A stretch of 64,000 bases of DNA from Leptospira harrisiae (GCF_002811945.1 NZ_NPDX01000001.1:1248501-1312500); one strand, 5' to 3'; positions 7,983-17,254 are shown, counted from the first letter of the stretch. Program-made: numbers and translations. Notes: a model not told the origin generated them from the letters alone.

Positions 7983-9809
7983 TTATTCCATAAATTCATA
8001 AATAGAACGGATTTCTCCCACTGATTCAATATAAGCATAAAGGTCTTGAAATTCTTTGGTTTGGCAGAGGGTTCCTGAATCCCCAATCAATATCAGGTGA
8101 GATTTTGCGCGGGTTAAAGCTACATTTAGGCGTTTTGGATTTAATAAAAACCCAACCTCTCCATCACTGTTGGACCTAACCAAACTTAAGATCACAATTT
8201 CTGACTCTCTACCTTGGAAGGAGTCTATGGTTTGGGTAAACCATCTCCCCTCAGATACTTTGATTAGTTTTTCCACCTGTCCTCTGTAAGGGGAAATAAC
8301 GGTTGTCAGTTCCTTGGGAATGCCTAATCGAAATAAAGTTTCTACAAGCTGGATTTCTGTATGATTAAAAAAACTTGGTTCTTCTCCTTCTGTTTCTTCT
8401 TCAGAATCACTTCCTGCCGTATCGATCCAAAGGATAGGAGGATCATTTCCTAAAACATGTGAGATATCAATGTTTCCATTCCACCGTGCATCAGGGTGTG
8501 TGAGAATTTTACTTTCATAATAGGTTTGGTTGGGAAACCCGAGAATCTCCGGTTTCATCCGAAATTGTTTTTCTAAAAATAAAACTCTTTCTCCTGAATC
8601 AAGTGCAACTGCCTTTTCTAAGAAACTATGGACTGCTCCGTGGTCTGGGTGTGAAAAACTAGCACCTAGTTGTTTCGGGTCCCCAAAGAAAAATGTTTTT
8701 TTGCCCGCATACATTGCTAGATAACATCCAGGATCTAAACTTTGGGTCGCTTCATCCACAAACGCATAATCAAAAACTCTCCCTTTCTTAAATTCATTTC
8801 CGAATCCAGAAAACGTAGACACAATGAGTTCGGCGCTATCTAGCAACTTCATTCGAATGTTCGATTCAGCCTCCCTTATTGTGGAAAGGAGAAACTTAGC
8901 TTCTTTTTTCAGGGCTTTTCTTTCTTCTCTTTCTTCTTTGCCAAAATTTCGTTTCCAAGAGTTTGCTTTTTTTTGAATTGCTTTCAGCTCTGTTTGCCAA
9001 TTATGGATTTGTTTTTGATCCGGATGCTCCTGGATGAGATTGTCAATATGATACGGTAGGATTTCTTCTTTGATTTTGGTAGAGTTACCCATCCTGATGA
9101 CACGGATTCCTTTTTGTAATGCAAGTTCTACGATATAATCACAGGCGAAGTTTGTGGGACAAAGTGTTAATACAGACTCAGCCCTAGATTTGATTTTTTC
9201 CACAGCTTGCATGAGTAAGGTGGTTTTTCCTGTTCCAGGTGGACCAAATATCATCCCATAATCTGAAATTTGGAAGATACGTTCCAGCGGTGTTGCCGTT
9301 AGTCCTTGTTTGGGAGGAGTGGGTTTATCGCCCAGACCAAATCCCAAAATCCAATTTAGTTTTTTATGTGAAAGGCTATCTTTATCATCTAAAACTTTGG
9401 AAATGATTTCGTTATACAAATCATATGTGGATTCTTGGAACCACTTGGAAATTTGAAACTCACTATCTTCCCATTCATAGTCTCCGCGAACTTGGATAAT
9501 CAATTGGGAATCAGTAACTTTGTATATATTTCCAAAAATAGATTCAGAATTTCCTTTGAGTAGGACTGGAATTCCTGGTTTTAACCATTCCTTGGCTTTT
9601 GTGGAAGGAGAAATTTGGAATTCAGCTCTCCATGTGTTCCCCACAACAAATTTTAAATCTTCCAATTGTGCGGATTGTATCGCTCTCGATTGTTCGCCTT
9701 TTTCTAAAAATAAAGAACGCTCATAATCACGTTCTTTATTTAGGATTAATTTTACATTTAGAATTTCTTCTTCTAATGAACCAAACTCTTGTTTTATGGT
9801 TCTTCCCAT
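7983..9809 (-). CDS. UPF1/IGHMBP2-like superfamily 1 helicase
   Basis: 608 residues. An N-terminal beta-rich domain of about 170 residues precedes two RecA-like helicase domains. Walker A is GPPGTGKTT near residue 188, the DEAA-type motif reads VDEATQSLDP near 351, motif III is GDPKQL, and the C-terminal motifs include EKQFRM, SPYRGQ, TIDSFQGRE and LNVALTRAK. These are the hallmarks of UPF1-like SF1B enzymes that move along RNA or DNA. A charged helical insertion (about 265-320) sits in domain 1A. The start ATG has GGAG at good spacing. It overlaps the upstream TPR gene by 16 bases, so the pair is co-transcribed. Confidence 0.88.
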   Translation of the reverse strand: MGRTIKQEFGSLEEEILNVKLILNKERDYERSLFLEKGEQSRAIQSAQLEDLKFVVGNTWRAEFQISPSTKAKEWLKPGIPVLLKGNSESIFGNIYKVTDSQLIIQVRGDYEWEDSEFQISKWFQESTYDLYNEIISKVLDDKDSLSHKKLNWILGFGLGDKPTPPKQGLTATPLERIFQISDYGMIFGPPGTGKTTLLMQAVEKIKSRAESVLTLCPTNFACDYIVELALQKGIRVIRMGNSTKIKEEILPYHIDNLIQEHPDQKQIHNWQTELKAIQKKANSWKRNFGKEEREERKALKKEAKFLLSTIREAESNIRMKLLDSAELIVSTFSGFGNEFKKGRVFDYAFVDEATQSLDPGCYLAMYAGKKTFFFGDPKQLGASFSHPDHGAVHSFLEKAVALDSGERVLFLEKQFRMKPEILGFPNQTYYESKILTHPDARWNGNIDISHVLGNDPPILWIDTAGSDSEEETEGEEPSFFNHTEIQLVETLFRLGIPKELTTVISPYRGQVEKLIKVSEGRWFTQTIDSFQGRESEIVILSLVRSNSDGEVGFLLNPKRLNVALTRAKSHLILIGDSGTLCQTKEFQDLYAYIESVGEIRSIYEFME

Positions 9810-10645
9810 TCTATATTCTCCAAGGTAGTAAAAAATCCATTCCTAAGTAGTGGTGCAAAATCAATAAAATCAGCTGCTTTTAAGTATAAAGAATCTTCGA
9901 TGGAGTATGCTTGGATGAGATTGTTAGCGGCTTCTTCCAATTTTCCCATGCGGCAATGTGCTCTTGCTAAAATGATAAGTGTTTCAGGATCAATTTCCTT
10001 ACAAAACTGGATATGTGTTCGAATGGAACTAAGTGCATTTTCCGGATCTTCTGCTTCCAAATAACATAGAGCAAGTAGATCATAATGAAGGAACTCTTCT
10101 GGTTCTACCATTTTCAGAGATTTTTTTAAGGAAGCAAGGGCTGAATTAAAATCACCTCGTGAAAAATATAAGGATCCAAGTTCCGCCCAAATGTCCTTCC
10201 TATCAATTCCACGGCCGTTACTCAAATGATCTTGCGAAAGAGCTTTTTTTAAAACCTCGATTGCTTCTTCGGAACGCTCCATATCTTTTAATAGGGAAGC
10301 AAGTAGTAGATAGTTTTCTAAATAAGATGGAAACTGTAGGATACTTTTTTGAAGCAAAACTTTTGCTGATTTGAATTTCTTTAATTTGATCAGATAACGC
10401 GAGTAAACGGTGATACTTAGTGGATGAGAGGGATAGTTTTGAATGATATCTTGAAACAGAGATTCTGTTTCTCTGGGATTTCCCACTGCATACAAACACC
10501 AGGCTTTCTTCGCTTTGATTTTGATGAGTGCCGATTCGTTATTTGTATGAGATTCACTCTCTGCATATACATTGAAAGCTCGCGTGAATTCCTTTTCTTC
10601 TTCCAAAAGTTTGGCTTCGCGGATCAGTGAAAAAAAGGAACTCAT
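9794..10645 (-). CDS. Tetratricopeptide-repeat protein
   Basis: 283 residues composed of TPR-type helical hairpins throughout. Recognisable repeat cores include AEESEHTNNESALIKIKAKKAWCLYAVGNP in the first third, then DIWAELGSLYFSRGDFNSALASLKKSL (read in parts) near residue 155. No signal peptide or membrane helix is seen, so it should be cytosolic. It lies upstream of the helicase gene and overlaps its start by 16 bases. TPR proteins are protein-binding scaffolds. A partnership with the helicase is inferred only from the coupled genes. No clear Shine-Dalgarno sequence precedes the ATG. Confidence 0.85.
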   Translation of the reverse strand: MSSFFSLIREAKLLEEEKEFTRAFNVYAESESHTNNESALIKIKAKKAWCLYAVGNPRETESLFQDIIQNYPSHPLSITVYSRYLIKLKKFKSAKVLLQKSILQFPSYLENYLLLASLLKDMERSEEAIEVLKKALSQDHLSNGRGIDRKDIWAELGSLYFSRGDFNSALASLKKSLKMVEPEEFLHYDLLALCYLEAEDPENALSSIRTHIQFCKEIDPETLIILARAHCRMGKLEEAANNLIQAYSIEDSLYLKAADFIDFAPLLRNGFFTTLENIEWEEP

Positions 10646-10724
10646 ACGGTATTTTTTACTTCAGGAAATAACGGATTCACCGATGGGTAGAATAGGGAGT
10701 AAAGATTGTAAAAGGAGGTCCATC

Positions 10725-10880
10725 ATGGTTCCATCTACACCTATTAACTCGATCGTCAATTTGCCGAAGGAAATTTTCCAGGCACAAAACCAACTCACCG
10801 AAAAACTAATGAAGTTGGCTGTGGAAGAAAAAGTTGGCTCAAGCGCAAAAAGCGAAAGGTTACTCGACATCTACTGTTAG
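10725..10880 (+). CDS. Small protein of 51 residues with strong ribosome binding site
   Basis: The ATG at 10725 follows an almost perfect AAAGGAGGT (ending at 10719), which selects this start over the longer open frame that overlaps the TPR gene. The predicted peptide is amphipathic and helical, begins MVPSTPINSIVN and ends LLDIYC, with no signal or membrane segment. It weakly recalls the small YjfB-type putative motility proteins, but I cannot confirm that. The stop codon abuts the stop of the convergent crotonase gene with no gap. Confidence 0.65.
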   Translation: MVPSTPINSIVNLPKEIFQAQNQLTEKLMKLAVEEKVGSSAKSERLLDIYC

Positions 10881-11711
10881 TTAATCTACCCGGGTTTCTG
10901 GATTGTAAACTGGTCGTTTTCTTTCCATAAATCCACCGATCGCAGAACGAAAATCTTTGGAATCTAACATACTTGCATTCCAAACGGCTACGTAGTCCAA
11001 ACCTTCTTCGATGGTTTTGCCAATTCCGTGGTTTAAAACCTGCTTGACCCCACGGATCACGATGGTTGGGTTTTCAGCAATTTCTTCCGCTGTTTTAAGT
11101 CCGGCTTGGATCAGGGAATCAAAATCCTTAGTGACCTTTGTCACAAGACCCATTTGAAAAGCTTCCTCGGCTGTGATATCTTTTCCAGTCAAAGCCAGTT
11201 CTCTCGTATGAGCATTTCCAATCAGATGGGGGAGTCTTTGTAAAGATCCCATATCGGCCACGATAGCTACTTTGGATTCACGTAGTGAAAAAACTGCATC
11301 TTCTGATGCATAACGAATGTCGCAGGCAGATACTAAATCAAGTCCACCACCGATACAATGTTTTTGAACAAGGGCTATGGAAGGTTTTTTGGAATTGTAA
11401 ACAGCATTGATTCCCTTTTGCATAGTGAGAACCAGTTGGTAGAGTTTTTCTCGACCATCTGCTAATTCTCCTTGCACCACTTGTTTGAACTCTTGGAAGA
11501 ATTCTTCTAAATCAAGACCAGTGGAAAACGATTTTCCTTTTGCAGCGATCACAAAACAATGAATTTGCGGGTCAGCATTGATTTGATCCACCATATCCGG
11601 AAGGTCTCGCCAGAAAGGCCAATTCATGGCATTTCTTTTTTCTGGACGGTTTAGCCAAAGGATGGCCACGTTTTTTCTTTTTTCTATTTCAAAAAATGGA
11701 GAAGGGTTCAT
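10881..11711 (-). CDS. Crotonase family protein, probable delta3,5-delta2,4-dienoyl-CoA isomerase
   Basis: 276 residues in the enoyl-CoA hydratase/isomerase fold. The oxyanion-hole segments are FSTGLDL and CIGGGLDL. The catalytic pattern is Glu in RESKV and Asp eight residues later in [10 protein letters not shown]. That Glu/Asp spacing and the following SLQRLP...IGN are typical of dienoyl-CoA isomerase (ECH1), which serves beta-oxidation of unsaturated fatty acids with odd-numbered double bonds. Leptospira is known to live on fatty acids, so the role fits. I start at ATG 11711, which overlaps the lgt stop (ATGA) and implies coupled translation. A longer frame to 11816 merely runs inside lgt. 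Confidence 0.85.
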   Translation of the reverse strand: MNPSPFFEIEKRKNVAILWLNRPEKRNAMNWPFWRDLPDMVDQINADPQIHCFVIAAKGKSFSTGLDLEEFFQEFKQVVQGELADGREKLYQLVLTMQKGINAVYNSKKPSIALVQKHCIGGGLDLVSACDIRYASEDAVFSLRESKVAIVADMGSLQRLPHLIGNAHTRELALTGKDITAEEAFQMGLVTKVTKDFDSLIQAGLKTAEEIAENPTIVIRGVKQVLNHGIGKTIEEGLDYVAVWNASMLDSKDFRSAIGGFMERKRPVYNPETRVD

Positions 11712-12634
11712 ACTTTTGTTTCTTCCTTTAACCAAAGTTTTTTGGAAACCATTAGATACACACCAAAAAGGATAAGGGCAATGGAGATGTACTGTGACTG
11801 AGAAAATCCATGCCAATAATAACCAGTAAGAAAACTTGGATTTCCATTTGCATCAGGAATGTTCACAAGAGTAGGAGGATCAATAAAAGGAATCACTGCT
11901 TTATTCACCCTTAAGAACTCGATGATGAGTCTTGCAAATCCGTGGATGATAAGAAACTGAGCACCGATACTCCATTTGCGAAAATTTTGGTATCTAGCCC
12001 AAAATTGAAAATAGGCAAAATATCCAAAGGCCATAATTGACTCCATAACGGGTGTGTTCCATACAGGAACGCCAGAAGGATGGGCACCATGAAAATCAAA
12101 AACAAAAAATGGAATCCGCGCATCAGTAGCGAAACCGTAACATCCATCACCACTGACAAAACATCCGAGTCTACCAATCGCATAACCCATGCTAAGTGCT
12201 GGAATGACGGCATCGTAATATGCTCCGACGTCTAGTTTGTGATGTCGGAAGTAAAGAGTGATGAAAAGCCATCCAAAAAGTAGGCCACCAAAGAATACGA
12301 GACCACCACCGCTAAATAGTGAGGACCAAAGACCTGGGTGCCCAGGAAATCCATTCCAATGTGTGAGTGGGTAAGTATACTTTCCATCATAACCCGGAAC
12401 ATCGATAAACACTTGGTCCCAGATTTCGAAGATAAAGAAAATTTTGGCACCGACCAGGGTACCTAAAATCCCAAGAAATATCAACCAATCCGAATGGCTC
12501 GGATCCAACTTTTTTCGTTCTAACTCCTTGGGGAGAAGGTAAGAACCAACAAGAAAGGCCAACATCATAAGAAGGCTGAAAGTGGACAAACCCTCCCAGC
12601 CAAAGGGATTTGGAATCGGAATTCGATCTAACAT
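11708..12634 (-). CDS. lgt: Prolipoprotein diacylglyceryl transferase
   Basis: 308 residues with about seven transmembrane helices. The Lgt signature appears as [16 protein letters not shown], the form with Cys and Asp in place of the commoner GNFxNxE. The enzyme adds diacylglycerol from phosphatidylglycerol to the lipobox Cys of prolipoproteins in the inner membrane, the first step for the lipoproteins seen elsewhere in this window. The upstream DoxX gene is divergent. The downstream crotonase gene overlaps by 4 bases, an unusual partner with no functional link that I can name. No clear Shine-Dalgarno sequence is seen before the ATG. Confidence 0.92.
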   Translation of the reverse strand: MLDRIPIPNPFGWEGLSTFSLLMMLAFLVGSYLLPKELERKKLDPSHSDWLIFLGILGTLVGAKIFFIFEIWDQVFIDVPGYDGKYTYPLTHWNGFPGHPGLWSSLFSGGGLVFFGGLLFGWLFITLYFRHHKLDVGAYYDAVIPALSMGYAIGRLGCFVSGDGCYGFATDARIPFFVFDFHGAHPSGVPVWNTPVMESIMAFGYFAYFQFWARYQNFRKWSIGAQFLIIHGFARLIIEFLRVNKAVIPFIDPPTLVNIPDANGNPSFLTGYYWHGFSQSQYISIALILFGVYLMVSKKLWLKEETKV

Positions 12635-12722
12635 AGGGGAAAGGGTAAAATTTAGGCTTAAAGGGGAAAGGAGAATTTAAAACCGAAGAAACCGGGAAAT
12701 TTACTTAAAAAATAGCTTGACT

Positions 12723-12750
12723 CTAGATAGTTTAATATTGAATTATCTAG
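12723..12750. promoter_or_regulatory. Imperfect 28-base palindrome upstream of doxX
   Basis: CTAGATAGTTTAA (12723-12735) and TTGAATTATCTAG (12738-12750) are inverted repeats matching at 11 of 13 positions around a 2-base centre. It begins directly after a TTGACT box (12717-12722) and ends 21 bases before the doxX start. It is therefore well placed as an operator covering the promoter, of the size used by MarR/HxlR-type dimers. The binding protein is unknown. Confidence 0.6.
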
Positions 12751-12771
12751 TATTGATTTAAGGAGAACCAA

Positions 12772-13218
12772 ATGTTCGATACTCTATTTTCTACTTCAGG
12801 GGACATCATCCCACTCATCCTTCGTATCACAGCTTTCGTTGTGATTTTTCCACACGGTGCCCAAAAACTACTAGGTTGGTTTGGTGGTTACGGTTTCAAA
12901 GGAACTTACGGATTTTTTACAGGACAACTAAAATTCCCTGGAATTTTGGCAGTTCTCATCATTCTAGGTGAGTCCTTTGGATCAGTTTTACTCCTCGTGG
13001 GATTTTTCACTAAGTTTGCTGCGGCTTCCATTGCCATCATCATGATTGGTGCAGCTATCCTCGCACATAGACAAAACGGTTTTTTTATCAACTGGAATGG
13101 AAACCAAAAAGGCGAAGGGTATGAGTTCCATATTCTTGCAACTGGACTTCTCATTGCACTTGTAGTTGGTGGAGCTGGTGTGTATTCCGTTGATTTTAAT
13201 TTAATCGGAAAATTCTAA
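12772..13218 (+). CDS. DoxX family membrane protein
   Basis: 148 residues with four hydrophobic helices, and the DoxX features FPHGAQKLLGWFGGYG near residues 27-42 and GESFGS in the second helix pair. Proteins of this family are inner-membrane, often induced by electrophile or thiol stress, but have no single agreed activity. AAGGAG precedes the ATG at ideal spacing. An imperfect palindrome overlaps the likely promoter. The gene stands alone between divergent lgt and the convergent M23 gene. It is only distantly like the other DoxX-like gene at 6.1-6.4 kb. Confidence 0.88.
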   Translation: MFDTLFSTSGDIIPLILRITAFVVIFPHGAQKLLGWFGGYGFKGTYGFFTGQLKFPGILAVLIILGESFGSVLLLVGFFTKFAAASIAIIMIGAAILAHRQNGFFINWNGNQKGEGYEFHILATGLLIALVVGGAGVYSVDFNLIGKF

Positions 13219-13237
13219 TCTAAAGAATCTAAATTCG

Positions 13238-13289
13238 AACTGGTTCGACCTTTGTCACTGAATCAGTCACACAAGGGTTCGAACCAATT
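13238..13289. terminator. Long imperfect hairpin between convergent doxX and M23 genes
   Basis: AACTGGTTCG-ACCTTTGT from 13238 pairs with ACAAGGGTTCGAACCAATT (13271-13289) with one bulge and a few mismatches. An inner ACTGA-A-TCAGT extends the stem. No T-run follows on either strand, so it is a weak or factor-dependent bidirectional terminator or an mRNA 3'-end protector. Confidence 0.5.
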
Positions 13290-13290
13290 G

Positions 13291-14292
13291 TTAATCTAAG
13301 TTAATGTATTCTTCCGGATCGAGAGGTGCATCTAAACCAATTCTCACTTCATAGTGAACATGAGCTCCCGTTGCTTTTCCCGTTTGGCCAACCAGTGCAA
13401 TTTTATCTCCCCGTTTGACTCGGTCCCCAGGATTGACTAAAATGAGTGAGCAGTGTCCATACAGTGTAAAAAAACCATTTTCATGGTTGATTCTAACAGA
13501 TTTTCCAAGTCCACCCACAGCAGTATCGACTGCAATGATTCCAGGACCCGTGGCATAAATGGGTGTTCCTTCGCCCGCAGCAAAGTCAATTCCCGAATGG
13601 TATTCTCCAACAGGTAAAATTCCAAAAGGATCACTACGGTAACCAAAGGTAGAGGTTACAACTCCCACACCCGGTTTTAAAGGTCGTCCCCTTGGCATGG
13701 AATAAAATATACTTTCTCGCATCGAAAGATAATCAATGGCATTTTGAAAATTGGGAACAAGGTTGCCTAATCTTACACCAAACTGAGTGTAGGTGGTGAC
13801 AACTTGTTGGAATAATAAAAGATTCGAATCCAATTCGCTCGCATCTTTACGATATTCTTCTTTAAGCAAATAGTCTTGTGTGATCATTTCCTTTTCTGGG
13901 ATTTCCTCCCAGGCGAGAAGATTTAGGGATTCGGTGGTAGATTCTAGTTCTTCCACGGAATCGGTTAAATCCTGTGAAAGTAGGTCATAAAAGAGAAAGG
14001 AGACCAGTTGGGTTTCTGTTTTTTTCTCTAACGAAAGATTTCGGTCAAAGAAAAAGGAAAAATAGATTAGTAGACCAAAAGAAAGAAGGACAAGCGAAAG
14101 GGAGAGGCCTATTAAAAATCCAAGCATCCCCACGGAAATTTCAATTTGGGCCAAAGGTTTTTCATCATTGGGGATGAGGACAAAGCTCACTTTTTCCCGG
14201 CTACGGGAAATCCACTTTTCGGCGCGTTTTCGCCAACGTAAGTGTGCAATTTGGAGCCTTTCGTAGGCGGTTGTGACGTAAGTTTCTGCCAA
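13291..14292 (-). CDS. Membrane-anchored M23 family metallopeptidase (LytM-like)
   Basis: 333 residues. A basic N-terminal segment of about 50 residues is followed by one transmembrane helix (about 52-78), a mainly helical spacer, and a C-terminal LytM/M23 domain. Zinc and catalytic residues are seen in HSGIDF, in the segment LYGHCS and in the HVHYE motif. The domain should act in the periplasm on peptidoglycan cross-links, either directly or as an activator. The predicted start is TTG with no obvious Shine-Dalgarno sequence, so the N-terminus is uncertain. It is divergent from pcnB with a gap of 52 bases. Confidence 0.88.
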   Translation of the reverse strand: MAETYVTTAYERLQIAHLRWRKRAEKWISRSREKVSFVLIPNDEKPLAQIEISVGMLGFLIGLSLSLVLLSFGLLIYFSFFFDRNLSLEKKTETQLVSFLFYDLLSQDLTDSVEELESTTESLNLLAWEEIPEKEMITQDYLLKEEYRKDASELDSNLLLFQQVVTTYTQFGVRLGNLVPNFQNAIDYLSMRESIFYSMPRGRPLKPGVGVVTSTFGYRSDPFGILPVGEYHSGIDFAAGEGTPIYATGPGIIAVDTAVGGLGKSVRINHENGFFTLYGHCSLILVNPGDRVKRGDKIALVGQTGKATGAHVHYEVRIGLDAPLDPEEYINLD

Positions 14293-14344
14293 TGTTCGTT
14301 ATTCAGCCAATTTTTTCCTTGCCCAAGCCATTTTTCAGGGGAAA

Positions 14345-15841
14345 GTGGATGAATCCAATATGTTTAAATTTCTCACTTCTCTTTTCAGAAAGAAAGCCGA
14401 CTCTGTCGATTCCTTTTTGATGTACCCCGAGGGAAAGAGATACTATCGAGAAACCCATTCCATACGCAGGGCCAATATCGATGAAGATGCCATAAAAATC
14501 ATCAATCGATTGAACAAGTTTCGTTACAAGGCCTATTTAGTCGGTGGAGGGGTCAGAGATCTGCTTATGGGCAAACGCCCAAAAGATTTTGACATAGTCA
14601 CAAGTGCGACTCCAAACCAAATCAAAAGGATCTTCAATAACTGCCGAATCATCGGTAAACGATTTAAAATTGTACATATCATTTTTAAAGGTAAAATTAT
14701 TGAAGTATCGACATTCCGATCATTACCGGAACATCGATTGGAAAAACACAAAGCAGAAAACGATTATCTCATCAAACGGGACAATTCCTTCGGTACAGCA
14801 AAGGAAGACGCAGCTAGACGCGACTTTACCATTAACTCATTGTTTTACGATCCTAAAAACGATTCCATTTTGGATTACGTTGGTGGATTTGAAGACATTC
14901 AAAAGAAAATCGTTAGGGTCATTGGTGATCCAGATATTTCCTTCAAAGAAGACCCGGTTCGAATGTTACGAGCGGTTAAGTTTTCAGTTTTACTTGGACT
15001 TGACATCGAGAAAAAAACCAAACTGGCAATTAAAAAGAACCGTTTGGAACTCGAAAAATCTTCCACAGCAAGACTTTTGGAAGAATACAACAAAATGTTT
15101 AGAACTTGGAAAACTTCGATTATTTTCGAAGGCCTTGCAGAAAACCATTTGCTCGATGTACTTTTCAAAGAACCAGCTGATAAACTAAAAAAAACAGATC
15201 CAGAGTGGCGTGAACATTTTATGGAAACACCACTTGGGAAGAGACTCGCAGTCACAGACAAACTTCTCTCAGCAAGAGAAGAGATGACACCTGCGATTTT
15301 TTACTCGTTAATTTTTTATGATCTTATCAAAGATCTATATGAAAATGACCGTGGACATCTAGCTCATAACATCAAAGAAAGTCTCCAACCTGTTTTCGAA
15401 CGAATGGGAATTCCCAAACGAGAACAAGACAATTTGGTCAAAATTTTTATTAGCCAACCTCGTTTCCAAGTGACCGACGATGAAAAAGAAAGACAAAACT
15501 CTTTCTTCAAAAAGAAGGACTACTTCTACGATGCGTTTATGGTTTATAAGATTGTCGCAATTTCCGAAGGAAATGAATCGGCAGTACAAACTGCTTTCTT
15601 TTGGGAAATTTCTTTACGACAAAGACCAAAACCAGATAGCCATCAGTTTGGACAACAGAACCGAAAAAAAGAACCTAACAAAAAACGTCCGCCGAGAAAG
15701 AAACACAGAGACCGGCGAGGTGGCTCCCAAAATCAGAACCAAGCGGAATCTCAACAGCCGAATGCTTCTGAGCAAAAAGAGTCACAAGAACCGCGAAAAA
15801 CTCGCGAATCCTCAGTAGAAAACGAAGAAAGGGAAGTATAA
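14345..15841 (+). CDS. pcnB: Poly(A) polymerase I (class II nucleotidyltransferase)
   Basis: 498 residues. The N-terminal palm shows [12 protein letters not shown] and the catalytic pair D81/D83 in [13 protein letters not shown], followed by KRFKIVH and [13 protein letters not shown]. This wording is closer to bacterial poly(A) polymerase than to CCA-adding enzymes. The C-terminal 80 residues are low-complexity and very basic ([15 protein letters not shown]), a likely RNA-binding tail. The role is 3' polyadenylation that promotes RNA decay. The start is either GTG 14345 or ATG 14360. The ribosome binding site AGGGGA (14337-14342) fits neither perfectly. The only tRNA gene in the window encodes its own CCA. 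Confidence 0.88.
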   Translation: MDESNMFKFLTSLFRKKADSVDSFLMYPEGKRYYRETHSIRRANIDEDAIKIINRLNKFRYKAYLVGGGVRDLLMGKRPKDFDIVTSATPNQIKRIFNNCRIIGKRFKIVHIIFKGKIIEVSTFRSLPEHRLEKHKAENDYLIKRDNSFGTAKEDAARRDFTINSLFYDPKNDSILDYVGGFEDIQKKIVRVIGDPDISFKEDPVRMLRAVKFSVLLGLDIEKKTKLAIKKNRLELEKSSTARLLEEYNKMFRTWKTSIIFEGLAENHLLDVLFKEPADKLKKTDPEWREHFMETPLGKRLAVTDKLLSAREEMTPAIFYSLIFYDLIKDLYENDRGHLAHNIKESLQPVFERMGIPKREQDNLVKIFISQPRFQVTDDEKERQNSFFKKKDYFYDAFMVYKIVAISEGNESAVQTAFFWEISLRQRPKPDSHQFGQQNRKKEPNKKRPPRKKHRDRRGGSQNQNQAESQQPNASEQKESQEPRKTRESSVENEEREV

Positions 15842-15882
15842 CAGCCGTATCTTTCTTGCTTTTCGTTAGATTCATTCCATCG

Positions 15883-15904
15883 CCCTCGTCAAAATAGACG
15901 AGGG
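15883..15904 (+). promoter_or_regulatory. Hairpin masking the ribosome binding site of the following REC-ATPase gene
   Basis: CCCTCGTC (15883-15890), loop AAAATA, GACGAGGG (15897-15904): a perfect 8-base stem. The descending arm contains GAGGG, the best Shine-Dalgarno sequence for ATG 15913. No T-run follows, so it does not look like a terminator for pcnB. Formation of the hairpin would block translation initiation. Confidence 0.55.
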
Positions 15905-15912
15905 TCGTGGGA

Positions 15913-17178
15913 ATGAAACACCAACCAAAAATTTTGATCATCGAAGATGATCCAACAACAGCTCTCCTTTATACAGGTTCCTTACGGCCATTTGGTTACG
16001 AAATTGTCGTTTTTTCAGGTATTAAGCCTGCTATGGAAACCTTTAAGGAAGAAGGTTTTAAATCCATTGATTTGATCGTCACAGATCTTGTTTTGCCTGA
16101 TGGTACCGGAAAAGAATTAATACAAGAAGTTCGAAAATCAAGTTCAAACATTCCCGTCATCGTTGTTTCTTCAGAAGAAGATAGTAAATCGATCATTGAT
16201 GTGATGAAAGAGAATGTTCAAGATTATTGTATCAAACCAATTGCACCTAAAGAGTTAGCCAAAAAAATTGAGTATCATCTTTCCAAACAGGAAATGGATT
16301 ATCAAAAAACGATTTTTGAAAAAGAAAAAATTATCTCATTAGAAAAACTATTAGATTGGTATAGCTTTAAAAATCGATCTATGGCTATGGGGGAATTTGA
16401 TACTCAAGAATTACATAAAAATCTCTTTCATATTTTAAGGGCAAGTTTGTCTCAAGGTGCTGGTTTTGGAATTCTTGTTCAAATCATAGATATCATCAAA
16501 GGGATGACAAAAACTGAATCTGGAGATTATATTCTCCAAAAAGAAGTCCTTTCGATTCTGGAAGAAAACGCAAGTTATGCGAAAAAGGTTTTGGATACTT
16601 TCTCCGAAATCGAAAACATTATTTTTGATAGAGTTGCATCGGAAGTAGTAGGAACTAAAAGTTTTTTAGGGGAATTTCAATCTATTGTTAATGATTTGCA
16701 TCCTTTATTAAAAATTAAAAACCAAAGAATTCAACTAGGCAATTTAGAAGAAAGGTTTTCGGAAAAAACTAAACTCAGTTGGAACAGAGAATTGTTTCGC
16801 AAAGTTTTTTCAGAATTATTGGTAAATGCGATGAAGTTCTCTCCAGATTCATCCGCCATATTTATTATGTTTCAGTCGGATCAGGAGTTTCTATCTGTTT
16901 CTATTGTAAATTCCGTGGCAGGGGATTTGAAGATGGGAGTTGGTATCCCTAATGAATATTTAGATTTAGTTTTTGAACCTTTTTTTCGACTCACCAAGAA
17001 TTTATATGAAAAACACGAATCTTTGGATTTTGGGATTGGCCTTTCTTTGGTGAGAGAAACTATACAAAAGTTTGGTGGAACCGTTGTTGTAAAAAATATA
17101 AACGACCATTTGGGAGACGTTGTTTTGCCTAAGGTGGAATTTAAAGTGACCCTTCCTTATTCCTCTTCAGAGAAATGA
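15913..17178 (+). CDS. Hybrid response regulator-histidine kinase-like protein (first tandem copy)
   Basis: 421 residues. Residues 1-120 are a receiver domain with the acidic pair in IEDDP, phospho-acceptor Asp in VTDLVLPDG and Lys in IKPIAP. A helical linker holds a possible dimerisation helix (ELHKNLFHILRASL). The C-terminal part is a GHKL ATPase fold with N-box ELLVNAMKFS and G2-like DFGIGLSLV. The G1 Asp is replaced by Asn (IVNS). No membrane helix is present. I choose ATG 15913, with GAGGG 8 bases upstream, over GTG 15907. The next gene is a paralogue about half identical by eye. A hairpin covers the ribosome binding site. Confidence 0.82.
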   Translation: MKHQPKILIIEDDPTTALLYTGSLRPFGYEIVVFSGIKPAMETFKEEGFKSIDLIVTDLVLPDGTGKELIQEVRKSSSNIPVIVVSSEEDSKSIIDVMKENVQDYCIKPIAPKELAKKIEYHLSKQEMDYQKTIFEKEKIISLEKLLDWYSFKNRSMAMGEFDTQELHKNLFHILRASLSQGAGFGILVQIIDIIKGMTKTESGDYILQKEVLSILEENASYAKKVLDTFSEIENIIFDRVASEVVGTKSFLGEFQSIVNDLHPLLKIKNQRIQLGNLEERFSEKTKLSWNRELFRKVFSELLVNAMKFSPDSSAIFIMFQSDQEFLSVSIVNSVAGDLKMGVGIPNEYLDLVFEPFFRLTKNLYEKHESLDFGIGLSLVRETIQKFGGTVVVKNINDHLGDVVLPKVEFKVTLPYSSSEK

Positions 17179-17245
17179 AGAAATCTTTGCGATTTCGGAA
17201 GGTAACCCCCAGTTTTCCAATAACTAGTTTCCATAACTTTCGTCA
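17157..17245 (-). pseudogene. Decayed copy of the thiL 3' end
   Basis: Read on the minus strand, this stretch ends in PKSQRFLHFSEEE and stop. The intact thiL 700 bases to the right of the second paralogue ends in PKSRGFFHFSEEE. DNA identity is roughly three quarters over the last 34 bases, then a gap of about 25 bases (between GTAA repeats in the intact gene), then further similarity around CCAGTTTTCC. The remnant overlaps the 3' end of the first REC-ATPase gene by exactly 22 bases, as thiL overlaps the second. It has no start and no upstream thiL sequence, so it is a fossil of the duplication. Confidence 0.75.
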
Positions 17246-17254
17246 AATGTAGCG

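Noticed and set aside
14604..15188. 194-codon frame within pcnB in another reading frame
   Set aside because: Same-strand overlap with conserved pcnB motifs; no start signal and low-complexity product.
15883..15904. Hairpin considered as the pcnB terminator
   Set aside because: The stem is perfect but no T-run follows, and its descending arm is the ribosome binding site of the next gene; a translational role fits better.
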